Assembly: GCA_015520395.1 (NCBI GenBank)
Contig: WAQG01000171.1
Location: forward strand, 1-6,360
Direction: 5' to 3'
DNA: 6,360 nucleotides
Source: Candidatus Geoarchaeota archaeon
GTDB lineage: Archaea > Thermoproteota > Thermoprotei > Gearchaeales > WAQG01
Shown: in pieces, positions 1-5,625 of the stretch
Numbering within the stretch: position 1 is the stretch's first letter
Layout: each line of letters opens with the position of its first letter
The notes under the pieces: generated by a model
Told to the model about the DNA's origin: nothing
Databases searched by the model: none
What the model saw: only the letters and a program-made list of their open reading frames with translations
Translations under genes and position numbers: made by a program

Positions 1-1646
1 ATATCGGCGCCTCACTACTTCCCAGGGAGGTGATAGAGCATATGATAGCTCCGCTATCAAGGATGTTCAGGATTAAGATAAGGATACCTGGGCTCTTGAT
101 AATAGACACTCCGGGGCACGAGGCGTTCGCAAACCTTAGGAGAAGGGGAGGCTCGGTTGCGGACATGGCTATACTCGTCATAGATGTCATGAAAGGGTTT
201 GAGAAGCAGACATACGAGAGCATAGAGATCCTTAAGGCTAGGAAAACCCCGTTCGTGGTCGCTTTAAACAAGATAGACAGGATACCTGGGTGGAAGCCGA
301 TGAATACCACCTCCTTCTTGGAGTCTTTTGCAAAGCAGAGTCCTGAGGTGAGGAACTACCTCGAGACGATGCTCTACAAGGTGGTTGGGGAGTTCGCTAA
401 GCTCGGGTTCAGGGCTGAGAGGATTGATAGAGTTCGGGACTTCACAAGGACAGTTGCCATAATTCCGACCAGCGCCGTGACGGGTGAGGGTATAGCCGAG
501 CTCCTCGCAGCAGTTAGTGGGCTTGCCCAGGCATACATGACCAGCCAATTGGCCTATACCTCGGGGCCTGCCAAGGGTGTGGTTCTTGAGGTTAAAGAGG
601 AGCCTGGACTTGGAACCACTATAGACGTGATAATCTTTGACGGCATACTGCGTAAGACCGATCTCATAGTTGTTGGGGGGCTGGAAAAGCCTGTCATCAC
701 ACGTATCAGGGCTCTCTTGATGCCAAAGCCGCTTGATGAGATGAGGTCACCCGAGGACAAGTTCCTTCACGTCGAGGAGGTCGTGGCAGCTACCGGGGTG
801 AAGATAGCTGCCCCCGATCTTGAGGGAGCGGTTGCAGGCGCGCCCATGATGGCCGTTTGGGATGAGAGGGATGTGGAGAAGGTTGTGAAGTCGATTATGG
901 AGGAGGTGGCTGCAATAAGGGTGAAAACCGATAAGGAGGGTGTCATCGTCAAGGCCGATGCGCTCGGAAGCCTTGAGGCTCTCGTATCCTATCTGAGGAG
1001 TTTCGAGATTCCTGTCAGGCTGGCTGATGTAGGCCCTGTTTCTAGAAGGGATGTTATTGAGGCATCGGTTTCAAGAAGCCTTAACAAGTATTATGGATGT
1101 ATTTTGGCCTTCAACGTGAAGGTTCTCGAAGATGCGCGTATAGAGGCTTCCAGCAGGGGTATAAAGGTGTTTGTCAGTAATATAATATATAGGCTGGTGG
1201 AGGAGTATCAGGAGTGGGTGGAGGAGCTTAGAAGAAGGGAGGAGATGGCCGAGTTATCAAAGCTGATTCTGCCAGGCATGATAAGGATACTTCCAGGGTT
1301 CGTTTTCAGGCGGAGTAACCCGGCGATCGTCGGTGTGGAGGTGCTCGCGGGACGGATAAGGCCGGGGTACCCACTCATGAAGGAGGATGGAACTGTGATT
1401 GGCCAGATAAAGCAGATTCAGGAGTCAGGCAACCCGCTGGACGAGGCGAGGAAGGGGGCTGAGGTTGCTATATCGATAAGGGGGAGGGCGTTCGTTGGGA
1501 GGAATATAAGGGAGGGCGACGTACTCTACGTTAAGGTGCCTGAGGACCACGTGAACAGGCTTCTCAGCAGGTACGGGCATCTTCTAAGCGGAGATGAAAA
1601 AGAGCTGCTCTACATGCTGAAGAGGAGGTATCTGGGCCTCGAGTAG
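1..1646 (+). CDS. infB: Translation initiation factor aIF5B (IF2 family GTPase), 5' truncated
   Basis: aIF5B is the ribosome-associated GTPase that promotes subunit joining after initiator tRNA placement. The reading frame is open to the left edge: the first full codon is at 3, and bases 3-17 read I-G-A-S-L, matching the family's 'QHIGAS' stretch after switch I. The GTG at 30 is therefore internal and not the start. The P-loop (G1) and about 40 N-terminal residues lie upstream of the window. Visible G-domain motifs are G3 DTPGH (105-119), G4 NKID (267-278) and G5 SAVTGEG (471-491). Beta-barrel domain II follows (about 560-850), then domain III with VKADALGSLEAL (about 945-985), a long charged helix (about 1185-1260) and C-terminal domain IV to the TAG at 1644-1646. 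The roughly 547 visible residues plus the missing part fit the family length of about 590-600. There is no intein in the visible part. The family call is secure. Confidence 0.96.
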   Translation, partial: IGASLLPREVIEHMIAPLSRMFRIKIRIPGLLIIDTPGHEAFANLRRRGGSVADMAILVIDVMKGFEKQTYESIEILKARKTPFVVALNKIDRIPGWKPMNTTSFLESFAKQSPEVRNYLETMLYKVVGEFAKLGFRAERIDRVRDFTRTVAIIPTSAVTGEGIAELLAAVSGLAQAYMTSQLAYTSGPAKGVVLEVKEEPGLGTTIDVIIFDGILRKTDLIVVGGLEKPVITRIRALLMPKPLDEMRSPEDKFLHVEEVVAATGVKIAAPDLEGAVAGAPMMAVWDERDVEKVVKSIMEEVAAIRVKTDKEGVIVKADALGSLEALVSYLRSFEIPVRLADVGPVSRRDVIEASVSRSLNKYYGCILAFNVKVLEDARIEASSRGIKVFVSNIIYRLVEEYQEWVEELRRREEMAELSKLILPGMIRILPGFVFRRSNPAIVGVEVLAGRIRPGYPLMKEDGTVIGQIKQIQESGNPLDEARKGAEVAISIRGRAFVGRNIREGDVLYVKVPEDHVNRLLSRYGHLLSGDEKELLYMLKRRYLGLE

Positions 1647-1661
1647 CTCCAGATTGGATGG

Positions 1662-1675
1662 TAAGCTTAATATTT
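1662..1675 (+). promoter_or_regulatory. TATA-like promoter element upstream of rps6e
   Basis: TAAGCTTAATATTT is an AT-rich island in the gap after infB. It nearly duplicates the element upstream of aIF2 gamma (TAAGCTAATATTT, one base shorter). It ends 36 bases before the GTG chosen for rps6e, which would put transcription start near 1697, just upstream of the ribosome binding site. The assignment rests on matching sequence and spacing across three gaps and on the usual TATA-to-start distance of archaeal promoters. It is not experimentally shown. Confidence 0.6.
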
Positions 1676-1695
1676 GCGGGAGCAGTTCCGCTTTT
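1676..1695 (+). other. Short hairpin followed by T tract between infB and rps6e
   Basis: GCGGGA (1676-1681) and TTCCGC (1686-1691) can pair as RNA around a four-base GCAG loop, with five Watson-Crick pairs and one G-U. Four T residues follow (1692-1695). It begins 30 bases after the infB stop, so it could be a weak intrinsic-type terminator of the upstream unit. It also lies between the TATA-like element and the predicted start site of rps6e. The T run is short and archaeal termination usually relies on longer T runs, so its role is uncertain. Confidence 0.3.
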
Positions 1696-1699
1696 GGAT

Positions 1700-1705
1700 G
1701 GTGAG
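1700..1705 (+). promoter_or_regulatory. Ribosome binding site deciding the rps6e start
   Basis: GGTGAG is a good match to the archaeal anti-Shine-Dalgarno sequence and ends six bases before GTG 1712. No comparable site precedes the longer in-frame ATG at 1658, which also lies upstream of the TATA-like element. This supports GTG 1712 as the start. Confidence 0.65.
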
Positions 1706-1711
1706 TGGGGA

Positions 1712-2191
1712 GTGTCTAAGAGGGCAGGTAAGATACTTAGCTTCAGAATTGTTGTAAGTGACCCCAAGACCGGCAGGGCCGTCCAGATAGTGGTGAAGGG
1801 TGACTCCGCCAGGAGGCTTATCGGGAAGAAGATAGGCGACGTGATCAGGGGCGCCATTTTGAGGAGGGAGGACATAGAGATTTCCAAGAAGAAGGAAAGG
1901 GGTGTCGAAGAGGAGCCTTCAGAGGAGAAGAAAAAGGCCTTCGAGGAGCTTGTAAAGAGGCTACCTGAACTGACCCTCAAGATCACAGGTGGAAGCGACG
2001 ACTCAGGCTTCCCAATGAGACCAGACCTTCCGGGCGGCGTGAAAAGAAAGCTCCTCCTCTCAGGACCCCCGGGCTACCATCCCCCGGAGAAGGGTATGAG
2101 GAAGAGGGTGACCGTCAGGGGCAACACGATTACAGAGGACATAGTCCAGATTAACACGGTAATAGTCTATCAGAGGGAGGAAGGCGATTAG
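1712..2191 (+). CDS. rps6e: Small-subunit ribosomal protein S6e (eS6)
   Basis: eS6 is a 30S ribosomal protein shared by archaea and eukaryotes. From GTG 1712 the product is 159 residues. It shows the N-terminal signature FRIVVSDPKTGR, then LIGKKIGDVI, the conserved core ITGGSDDSGFPMRPD, and the C-terminal block KRVTVRGNTITEDIVQIN. The eukaryotic phosphorylated tail is absent, as expected for archaea. An in-frame ATG at 1658 would add 18 residues (hydrophobic, unlike the family N terminus) and sits before the TATA-like element, so I prefer GTG 1712 with its GGTGAG site. Compared with my recollection of the roughly 125-residue Pyrococcus protein, the segment between IGDVI and LKITGG is about 20 residues longer and rich in Lys and Glu. 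There are also a few extra residues at each end. Family certain; start fairly sure. Confidence 0.93.
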   Translation: MSKRAGKILSFRIVVSDPKTGRAVQIVVKGDSARRLIGKKIGDVIRGAILRREDIEISKKKERGVEEEPSEEKKKAFEELVKRLPELTLKITGGSDDSGFPMRPDLPGGVKRKLLLSGPPGYHPPEKGMRKRVTVRGNTITEDIVQINTVIVYQREEGD

Positions 2192-2205
2192 CATTCCCTT
2201 TTTGA

Positions 2206-2248
2206 GAGCTAAGCTAATATTTAAATTTCCTCGAGCAAACCTTAGCTC
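2206..2248. repeat. 8-bp inverted repeat flanking the aIF2 gamma TATA-like element
   Basis: GAGCTAAG (2206-2213) and CTTAGCTC (2241-2248) are perfect inverted copies 27 bases apart, with the TATA-like box between them. The right copy overlaps the predicted transcription start (about 2246) and the right arm of a second dyad (2231-2250). The arrangement resembles a pair of operator half-sites, but the left copy partly coincides with the promoter's own TAAGCT, so chance is possible. Confidence 0.4.
2210..2225 (+). promoter_or_regulatory. TATA-like promoter element upstream of aIF2 gamma
   Basis: TAAGCTAATATTTAAA is the best promoter candidate in the window. Its AATATTT core ends at 2222, 37 bases before GTG 2260, predicting transcription start near 2246 and a leader of roughly 14 bases. 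It is nearly identical to the element before rps6e. A run of five T residues (2199-2203) just upstream, eight bases after the rps6e stop, could help end the rps6e transcript but is short. Confidence 0.65.
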
Positions 2249-2250
2249 GA
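2231..2250. repeat. 6-bp dyad at the predicted aIF2 gamma transcription start
   Basis: TCGAGC (2231-2236) and GCTCGA (2245-2250) form a perfect inverted repeat around an eight-base spacer. It lies between the TATA-like box and the coding start, over the predicted start site. It could be an operator or, if transcription starts further upstream, a leader hairpin. A 6-bp dyad alone is only mildly unexpected in a gap of this size. Confidence 0.35.
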
Positions 2251-2259
2251 AGATGGGAG

Positions 2260-3537
2260 GTGGTTATTACGGAGGACGCAGGCTCTGAGAGGGTGGAGCT
2301 TAAGCAGCCCCTCATAAATATAGGGACAGCTGGCCATGTCGACTCCGGCAAAACCACGCTTGTCTACGCTTTAAGTGGCGTCTGGGCAGCCAGGCATAGC
2401 GAGGAGCAGAGGAGGGGCATAACCATCAAGCTGGGCTATGCTAACACGATGATCATGAGGTGTCCGGTGTGCCCAGAACCTGAAAGGTGGACGACCTCAG
2501 CCCTAGCTCCTGACGGCAAGTGTCCCAGGTGCGGCAGCCCGCTTGAGCCTGTGAGAATGGTTAGTTTCGTTGACAGTCCCGGCCATGAGATGCTGATGGC
2601 CACTATGCTCTCAGGGGCCGCCGTTATGGACTCCGCCCTCCTTTTGATAGATGCGACTGCCCCGTGTCCTCAGCCGCAGACCAGGGAACATTTTAAGGCG
2701 CTTGAGATAACGGGTGTGAGAAACATAGTTGTGGTTCAGAACAAGGTGGAGATAGTGGGTCGGGAAAGGGCCCTTGAGAACTATAAGGAGATAAAGGCGT
2801 TTTTGGAGGGAACGTTTGCTGAGGACGCCCCTATAATACCGGTTTCCGCCCTTCATAAAGCCAACCTGGATATACTTATAGAGGCTATCCAGAAGTACAT
2901 GCCGACCCCCAGGCGGGATGAGCATAAAGACCCGATCATGTACGTGATCCGCTCCTTCGACGTGAATAAGCCGGGGACAAAGGTGGATGATCTCAAGGGC
3001 GGTGTTCTTGGCGGCAGCATAATACAGGGCGTTTTAAGGGTGGGGGACGAGATCGAGATCCTTCCGGGGGCTAAGATTAAGGAGAAGGGTAAACTGAAAT
3101 TTGTGCCGCTCCAGACGAAGATAACGGGGCTTAGAAGTGGGGATGTTCCGCTTAAGGTTGCCCGCCCAGGAGGCCTCATAGGTGTCTCAACGGAGCTTGA
3201 TCCAGCCTTAACTAAGGCTGACGCGATGATCAGCAATGTTGTCGGTAAGCCTGGGCGGCTGCCTGAGCCGGCTAGGGAGCTAAGCCTCGACTACGAGCTG
3301 TTCGACACGGTTGTAGGAATAGTGAAGCCCGTTCCCGTCGAAAGGCTTAGGGTAGGTGAGGATCTGGTTCTGAACGTAGGGGCGGCGAGGACGCTTAGCA
3401 AGGTCACCCACGTTACAAGCGATAAGGTTGAGTTAAAACTGCTCCTTCCAGTCGTGGCCTTTAAGGGGAGCAGGGTTGCGATAAGTAGGAGGATTGCTAA
3501 TCGGTGGAGGCTTATAGGATACGGGGTAGTTCGATGA
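2260..3537 (+). CDS. eif2g: Translation initiation factor 2 subunit gamma (aIF2 gamma)
   Basis: aIF2 gamma is the GTPase core of the aIF2 heterotrimer that carries methionyl initiator tRNA to the small subunit. The product is 425 residues, close to the family's roughly 410-415. Motifs: G1 GHVDSGKT (25-32), switch I RRGITIKLGYA (51-61), a zinc knuckle with Cys68-x2-Cys71 and Cys88-x2-Cys91, G3 DSPGH (105-109), G4 NKVE (161-164) and G5 SALH (196-199). Beta-barrel domains II and III follow (about 220-425), with FDVNKPGT and GGVLGGSIIQG in domain II and RVAISRRIANRWRLIGYG at the C terminus. The usual G1 His is Ser, and the NKxD Asp is Glu. GTG 2260 is the longest plausible start. It overlaps GGGAGGTGG (2255-2263), which is too close to act as its own ribosome binding site, so GTG 2293 or an unusual start remains possible. 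The PIN gene follows immediately. Confidence 0.96.
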   Translation: MVITEDAGSERVELKQPLINIGTAGHVDSGKTTLVYALSGVWAARHSEEQRRGITIKLGYANTMIMRCPVCPEPERWTTSALAPDGKCPRCGSPLEPVRMVSFVDSPGHEMLMATMLSGAAVMDSALLLIDATAPCPQPQTREHFKALEITGVRNIVVVQNKVEIVGRERALENYKEIKAFLEGTFAEDAPIIPVSALHKANLDILIEAIQKYMPTPRRDEHKDPIMYVIRSFDVNKPGTKVDDLKGGVLGGSIIQGVLRVGDEIEILPGAKIKEKGKLKFVPLQTKITGLRSGDVPLKVARPGGLIGVSTELDPALTKADAMISNVVGKPGRLPEPARELSLDYELFDTVVGIVKPVPVERLRVGEDLVLNVGAARTLSKVTHVTSDKVELKLLLPVVAFKGSRVAISRRIANRWRLIGYGVVR

Positions 3538-3930
3538 ATGGTCAGGGTGATAGTGGATTCGAGCTTCCTTTTAGAAATGGTTGAGATTGGTAAGGATCTT
3601 CTTAGGCTGGCTGAAGATATGATCGAGGATCGCATCGAAGCCATTGTGCTTCCGGGAGTTTTAGAGGAGCTTGCCAACCTTTCTGGTCGGCCAGGCAGGA
3701 AGGGTTTGAAGGCTAGGCTTGCCCTCCAGATTGCCAGGAAATTTGAGATTCTAGATTTCCCAAGGAGCGGTGGTGAAGCAGTCGACGACTACATAGTGAG
3801 GGCGGCGTCGGAGCTTGGAATCCCGGTTGCTACTAATGATGTTGAGCTCAGGGCTAAGCTAAGGGCTGCTGGCATCCCTCATATATACCTTAGGGCGGAT
3901 GGGGGGATAGGCGTATATGGTGAGTTGTGA
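3538..3930 (+). CDS. PIN-domain protein, Fcf1/Utp24-like putative rRNA-processing nuclease
   Basis: This is a single-domain PIN protein of 130 residues. The acidic residues expected of a PIN metal site are present: Asp7 in VIVDSSFLL, Glu43 or Glu44 in VLEELANL, Asp83 or Asp84 in AVDDYIV, and Asp101 in ATNDVELR. The ending LRAAGIPHIYLR is typical of the Fcf1-like archaeal family (COG1412 type), whose eukaryotic relative Utp24/Fcf1 cleaves pre-18S rRNA. The start ATG directly follows the aIF2 gamma TGA, so the two are almost certainly co-transcribed. The ribosomal and initiation-factor context fits an rRNA-maturation nuclease better than a toxin: no antitoxin gene adjoins it. The alternative is a VapC-like PIN protein of unknown target. 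The fold is confident; the exact substrate is inferred. Confidence 0.85.
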   Translation: MVRVIVDSSFLLEMVEIGKDLLRLAEDMIEDRIEAIVLPGVLEELANLSGRPGRKGLKARLALQIARKFEILDFPRSGGEAVDDYIVRAASELGIPVATNDVELRAKLRAAGIPHIYLRADGGIGVYGEL

Positions 3931-3931
3931 T

Positions 3932-3945
3932 GGCTTAAGTTTTTT
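3932..3945 (+). promoter_or_regulatory. TATA-like promoter element upstream of rpoE1
   Basis: GGCTTAAGTTTTTT lies just after the PIN gene stop and resembles the other two gap elements in its GCTTAA-N-TTT form. It ends 37 bases before ATG 3983, the same distance as at aIF2 gamma. Predicted transcription start is near 3966. A competing candidate, TTATAAAA (3956-3963), would instead place initiation at about the ATG itself, giving a leaderless message. Its T run could also act as a weak stop for the upstream unit. Confidence 0.5.
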
Positions 3946-3982
3946 AGCAGGTCTATTATAAAATGGCTGGTGTATCTTTGCC

Positions 3983-4534
3983 ATGTATATGCTCCACAGA
4001 ATTCGTGACGTTGTCAGAATAACGCCGGACAAGCTCGGCTCGCCCCTCGAGGAGGTTGCTAAGGAGGTGTTGAGAGAGGAGTATGAGTATAGGTATATCC
4101 CGGGGATAGGGTGGGTTCTGGCTATATATAACGTTAAGATTTCGCATATCGGAAAGATGATATATGGTGATGGGGCCTCATACCATGTGGTGGAGTTTGA
4201 CGCCCTCTCATACATACCCGAGGAGAGGGAGGTTATAGAGGGAGAGGTTACGGATGTGAGGAACTTCGGCGTCTTTGTTAGATTTGGGCCAGTTGAGGGG
4301 CTTGCGCACATCTCCCAGATAATGGATGATCATCTGACATACAATCCCAGGCAAGGCACCCTGATGGGAGAAAAGACCCGGCGGATCATCACCATAGGTG
4401 ATGTTGTTCGGGCGCGGATAGTCTCAGTGAGTGCTTCCCCATCAGTCATGAAGATAGGGCTCACAATGAGGCAGCCGTTTATGGGGAAGCTTGAGTGGAT
4501 AAAGGAGGATATTGAGAAGCTTAGGGGGTCCTGA
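3983..4534 (+). CDS. rpoE1: DNA-directed RNA polymerase subunit Rpo7 (RpoE', RpoE1)
   Basis: This is the archaeal counterpart of eukaryotic Rpb7. It pairs with Rpo4 (RpoF) to form the stalk of RNA polymerase, which binds emerging RNA and aids open-complex formation. The product is 183 residues, within the usual range of about 180-195. The N-terminal half (1-80) carries MYMLHRIRDVVRI, SPLEEVAKEVLREEYE and GDGASYHVVEFDAL. The C-terminal half (about 82-165) is an S1/OB RNA-binding domain with VIEGEVTDVRNFGVFVRFGP and GLAHISQIMDD. ATG 3983 matches the family N terminus. A GGTG at 3969-3972 is the only ribosome-binding-site candidate, at a long spacing of ten bases. This gene heads the run to kae1. 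The Rpo4 gene is not in the window. Confidence 0.96.
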   Translation: MYMLHRIRDVVRITPDKLGSPLEEVAKEVLREEYEYRYIPGIGWVLAIYNVKISHIGKMIYGDGASYHVVEFDALSYIPEEREVIEGEVTDVRNFGVFVRFGPVEGLAHISQIMDDHLTYNPRQGTLMGEKTRRIITIGDVVRARIVSVSASPSVMKIGLTMRQPFMGKLEWIKEDIEKLRGS

Positions 4535-4539
4535 TAGCC

Positions 4540-4749
4540 TTGTCCAGGAGGGTGACCTTCGGTCTTAAGGCGTGCGTCAAGTGCAAGCGCCTCGTTGAGG
4601 AGAAGGAGAAGGTCTGCCCGGTCTGCGGCTCTACAAGCTTCTCAAAGGAGTGGTCAGGCATGATAATAGTCTATAAGCCTGAGGAGTCGCAGCTAGCTAA
4701 GATGCTTAACATCACTAAGCCTGGAAGGTATGCAATAAAGGTGATCTAG
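4540..4749 (+). CDS. spt4: Transcription elongation factor Spt4 (formerly RpoE'')
   Basis: Spt4 is a small zinc protein that binds the NGN domain of Spt5 and clamps RNA polymerase during elongation. The product is 69 residues from TTG 4540. It has Cys12-x2-Cys15 and Cys26-x2-Cys29 as the zinc site, then the family core STSFSKEWSGMIIVYKPEESQLAKMLNI and the ending KPGRYAIKVI. The N terminus is a few residues longer than in the shortest archaeal homologues. GTG 4552 is in frame, but AGGAGG abuts it directly, so TTG 4540 is preferred, with GGGGGT (4524-4529) as a weak upstream site. It lies five bases after rpoE1, a pairing typical of archaea. Spt5 is not encoded here. Confidence 0.94.
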   Translation: MSRRVTFGLKACVKCKRLVEEKEKVCPVCGSTSFSKEWSGMIIVYKPEESQLAKMLNITKPGRYAIKVI

Positions 4750-4752
4750 CGG

Positions 4753-5331
4753 TTGAAGATCCTCTACAGGCTCCCCCCTCCAAGCCCAAACGAGCCAGCC
4801 GGAGGCCTTGTTGGAAGGTGCGGCGAGGAGTGTACGGATGTTAGGATTCTCCTTAAGTATCCCTTCGGTATCCTGATACCACACGAGGGCAAGACTGCAA
4901 TTCGGGTTTTGAGTATGATAATGGGGGTTCTGGGTTCAAGCAACCTTTATATAGTGGGCGACTATGTAACCTCACTTGCCATCACCTCCGGGCTGGAGTT
5001 TAAACTCTCCATAATTGATGGGAGGGTTATGAGGCGGGACTACTCCGGGGTTAAGCCTGAAAGATTCTTAAAGGCTGTGAACCCGCCCGGCACCATAACT
5101 GATGAGGCCATTAAAGCTATCTCTGAGGCCCTCAAGAGGGGTGTTAGGTTTCTGGTCGTTGATGGGGAGGAGGATATGCTCGCCCTCCCCCTGATAACCA
5201 TGGTTGATGAGGGGTCTGTGGTTGCCTACGGGCACCCTAGGCTTGGAGTAGTTGCTGTTTTCTGCGATAAGTCTAAAAAGGAGGCTGCTAAAAAGGTGTT
5301 AGAGCGCATAAGGGTGGGGCGTGATGACTGA
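4753..5331 (+). CDS. GTP-dependent dephospho-CoA kinase (DUF359 family)
   Basis: The archaeal DUF359 family was identified in Thermococcus as the enzyme that phosphorylates dephospho-CoA using GTP, the last step of CoA synthesis. It is unrelated to bacterial CoaE. The product is 192 residues, soluble, with no signal peptide or membrane segment. Recognisable conserved blocks are YIVGDYVT (66-73), IIDGRVMRR (87-95), NPPGTIT (110-116) and FLVVDGEEDMLALP (133-146). Acidic residues in the VGD and DGEED blocks are likely metal or nucleotide ligands. TTG 4753 follows the spt4 stop by three bases and has GGTGAT (4740-4745) seven bases upstream, inside the end of spt4. The 3' end overlaps rps24e by eight bases. 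The metabolic role stands out among translation genes, but I recall this gene in the same place in other archaea. The family call is firm; the activity is inferred from the family. Confidence 0.9.
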   Translation: MKILYRLPPPSPNEPAGGLVGRCGEECTDVRILLKYPFGILIPHEGKTAIRVLSMIMGVLGSSNLYIVGDYVTSLAITSGLEFKLSIIDGRVMRRDYSGVKPERFLKAVNPPGTITDEAIKAISEALKRGVRFLVVDGEEDMLALPLITMVDEGSVVAYGHPRLGVVAVFCDKSKKEAAKKVLERIRVGRDD

Positions 5332-5623
5332 GTTTGAGGTTAAGATAGCCTCTGAGTATGACAACAAGCTGCTTGAGAGGAAGGAGTACATTGTGGAGAT
5401 AAGGCATCCGGGCCAGTCCACGCCGTCCAGATACGCCGTGAGGGAGCGTTTCGCCTCGATGCTGGGGGTGCCGATCGACCTGGTAATAGTTAGAAGCCTC
5501 TCAACCAGATATGGAACAAACCTAACAATAGGACGCATACATGTCTACAAAAATCCTGATGCAGTTAAGATAGAGCCCGAACATATTATAAAGAGGAACG
5601 CCCCAAAGAAGGAGGGTGAGTAA
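5324..5623 (+). CDS. rps24e: Small-subunit ribosomal protein S24e (eS24)
   Basis: eS24 is a 30S protein shared by archaea and eukaryotes. The product is 99 residues from ATG 5324, with the family N terminus EFEVKIASEYDNKLLERKEY, the central block TPSRYAVRERFASMLGVP and the loop STRYGTNLTIGRIHVY, followed by a basic tail. An in-frame GTG lies one codon earlier (5321). ATG is preferred because GGTG (5313-5316) sits seven bases before it and the family begins close to this point. The start overlaps the dephospho-CoA kinase end by eight bases in another frame, suggesting coupled translation. Length and motifs are normal. Confidence 0.95.
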   Translation: MTEFEVKIASEYDNKLLERKEYIVEIRHPGQSTPSRYAVRERFASMLGVPIDLVIVRSLSTRYGTNLTIGRIHVYKNPDAVKIEPEHIIKRNAPKKEGE

Positions 5624-5625
5624 AG

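Noticed and set aside
30..1646. GTG 30 as the start of infB, preceded by a GGGAGG-like site
   Set aside because: The frame stays open to the left edge, and the residues before GTG 30 match the aIF5B G-domain (HIGAS). The gene is simply cut by the window.
1564..1986. A 140-codon open frame on the - strand across the infB end and rps6e
   Set aside because: It is antisense to two well-supported genes, gives a low-complexity Ser/Leu/Pro-rich product with no recognisable motif, and is explained by codon bias of the opposite strand.
3963..3984. ATGGC-N12-GCCAT inverted repeat ahead of and overlapping the rpoE1 start
   Set aside because: A 5-bp dyad with a 12-base spacer is expected by chance in a gap of this size, and no other feature supports it.
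3859..4311. A 150-codon open frame on the - strand across the rpoE1 promoter and gene
   Set aside because: It is antisense to the conserved rpoE1 sequence, has no recognisable family features and no convincing ribosome binding site. It appears to be a shadow frame.
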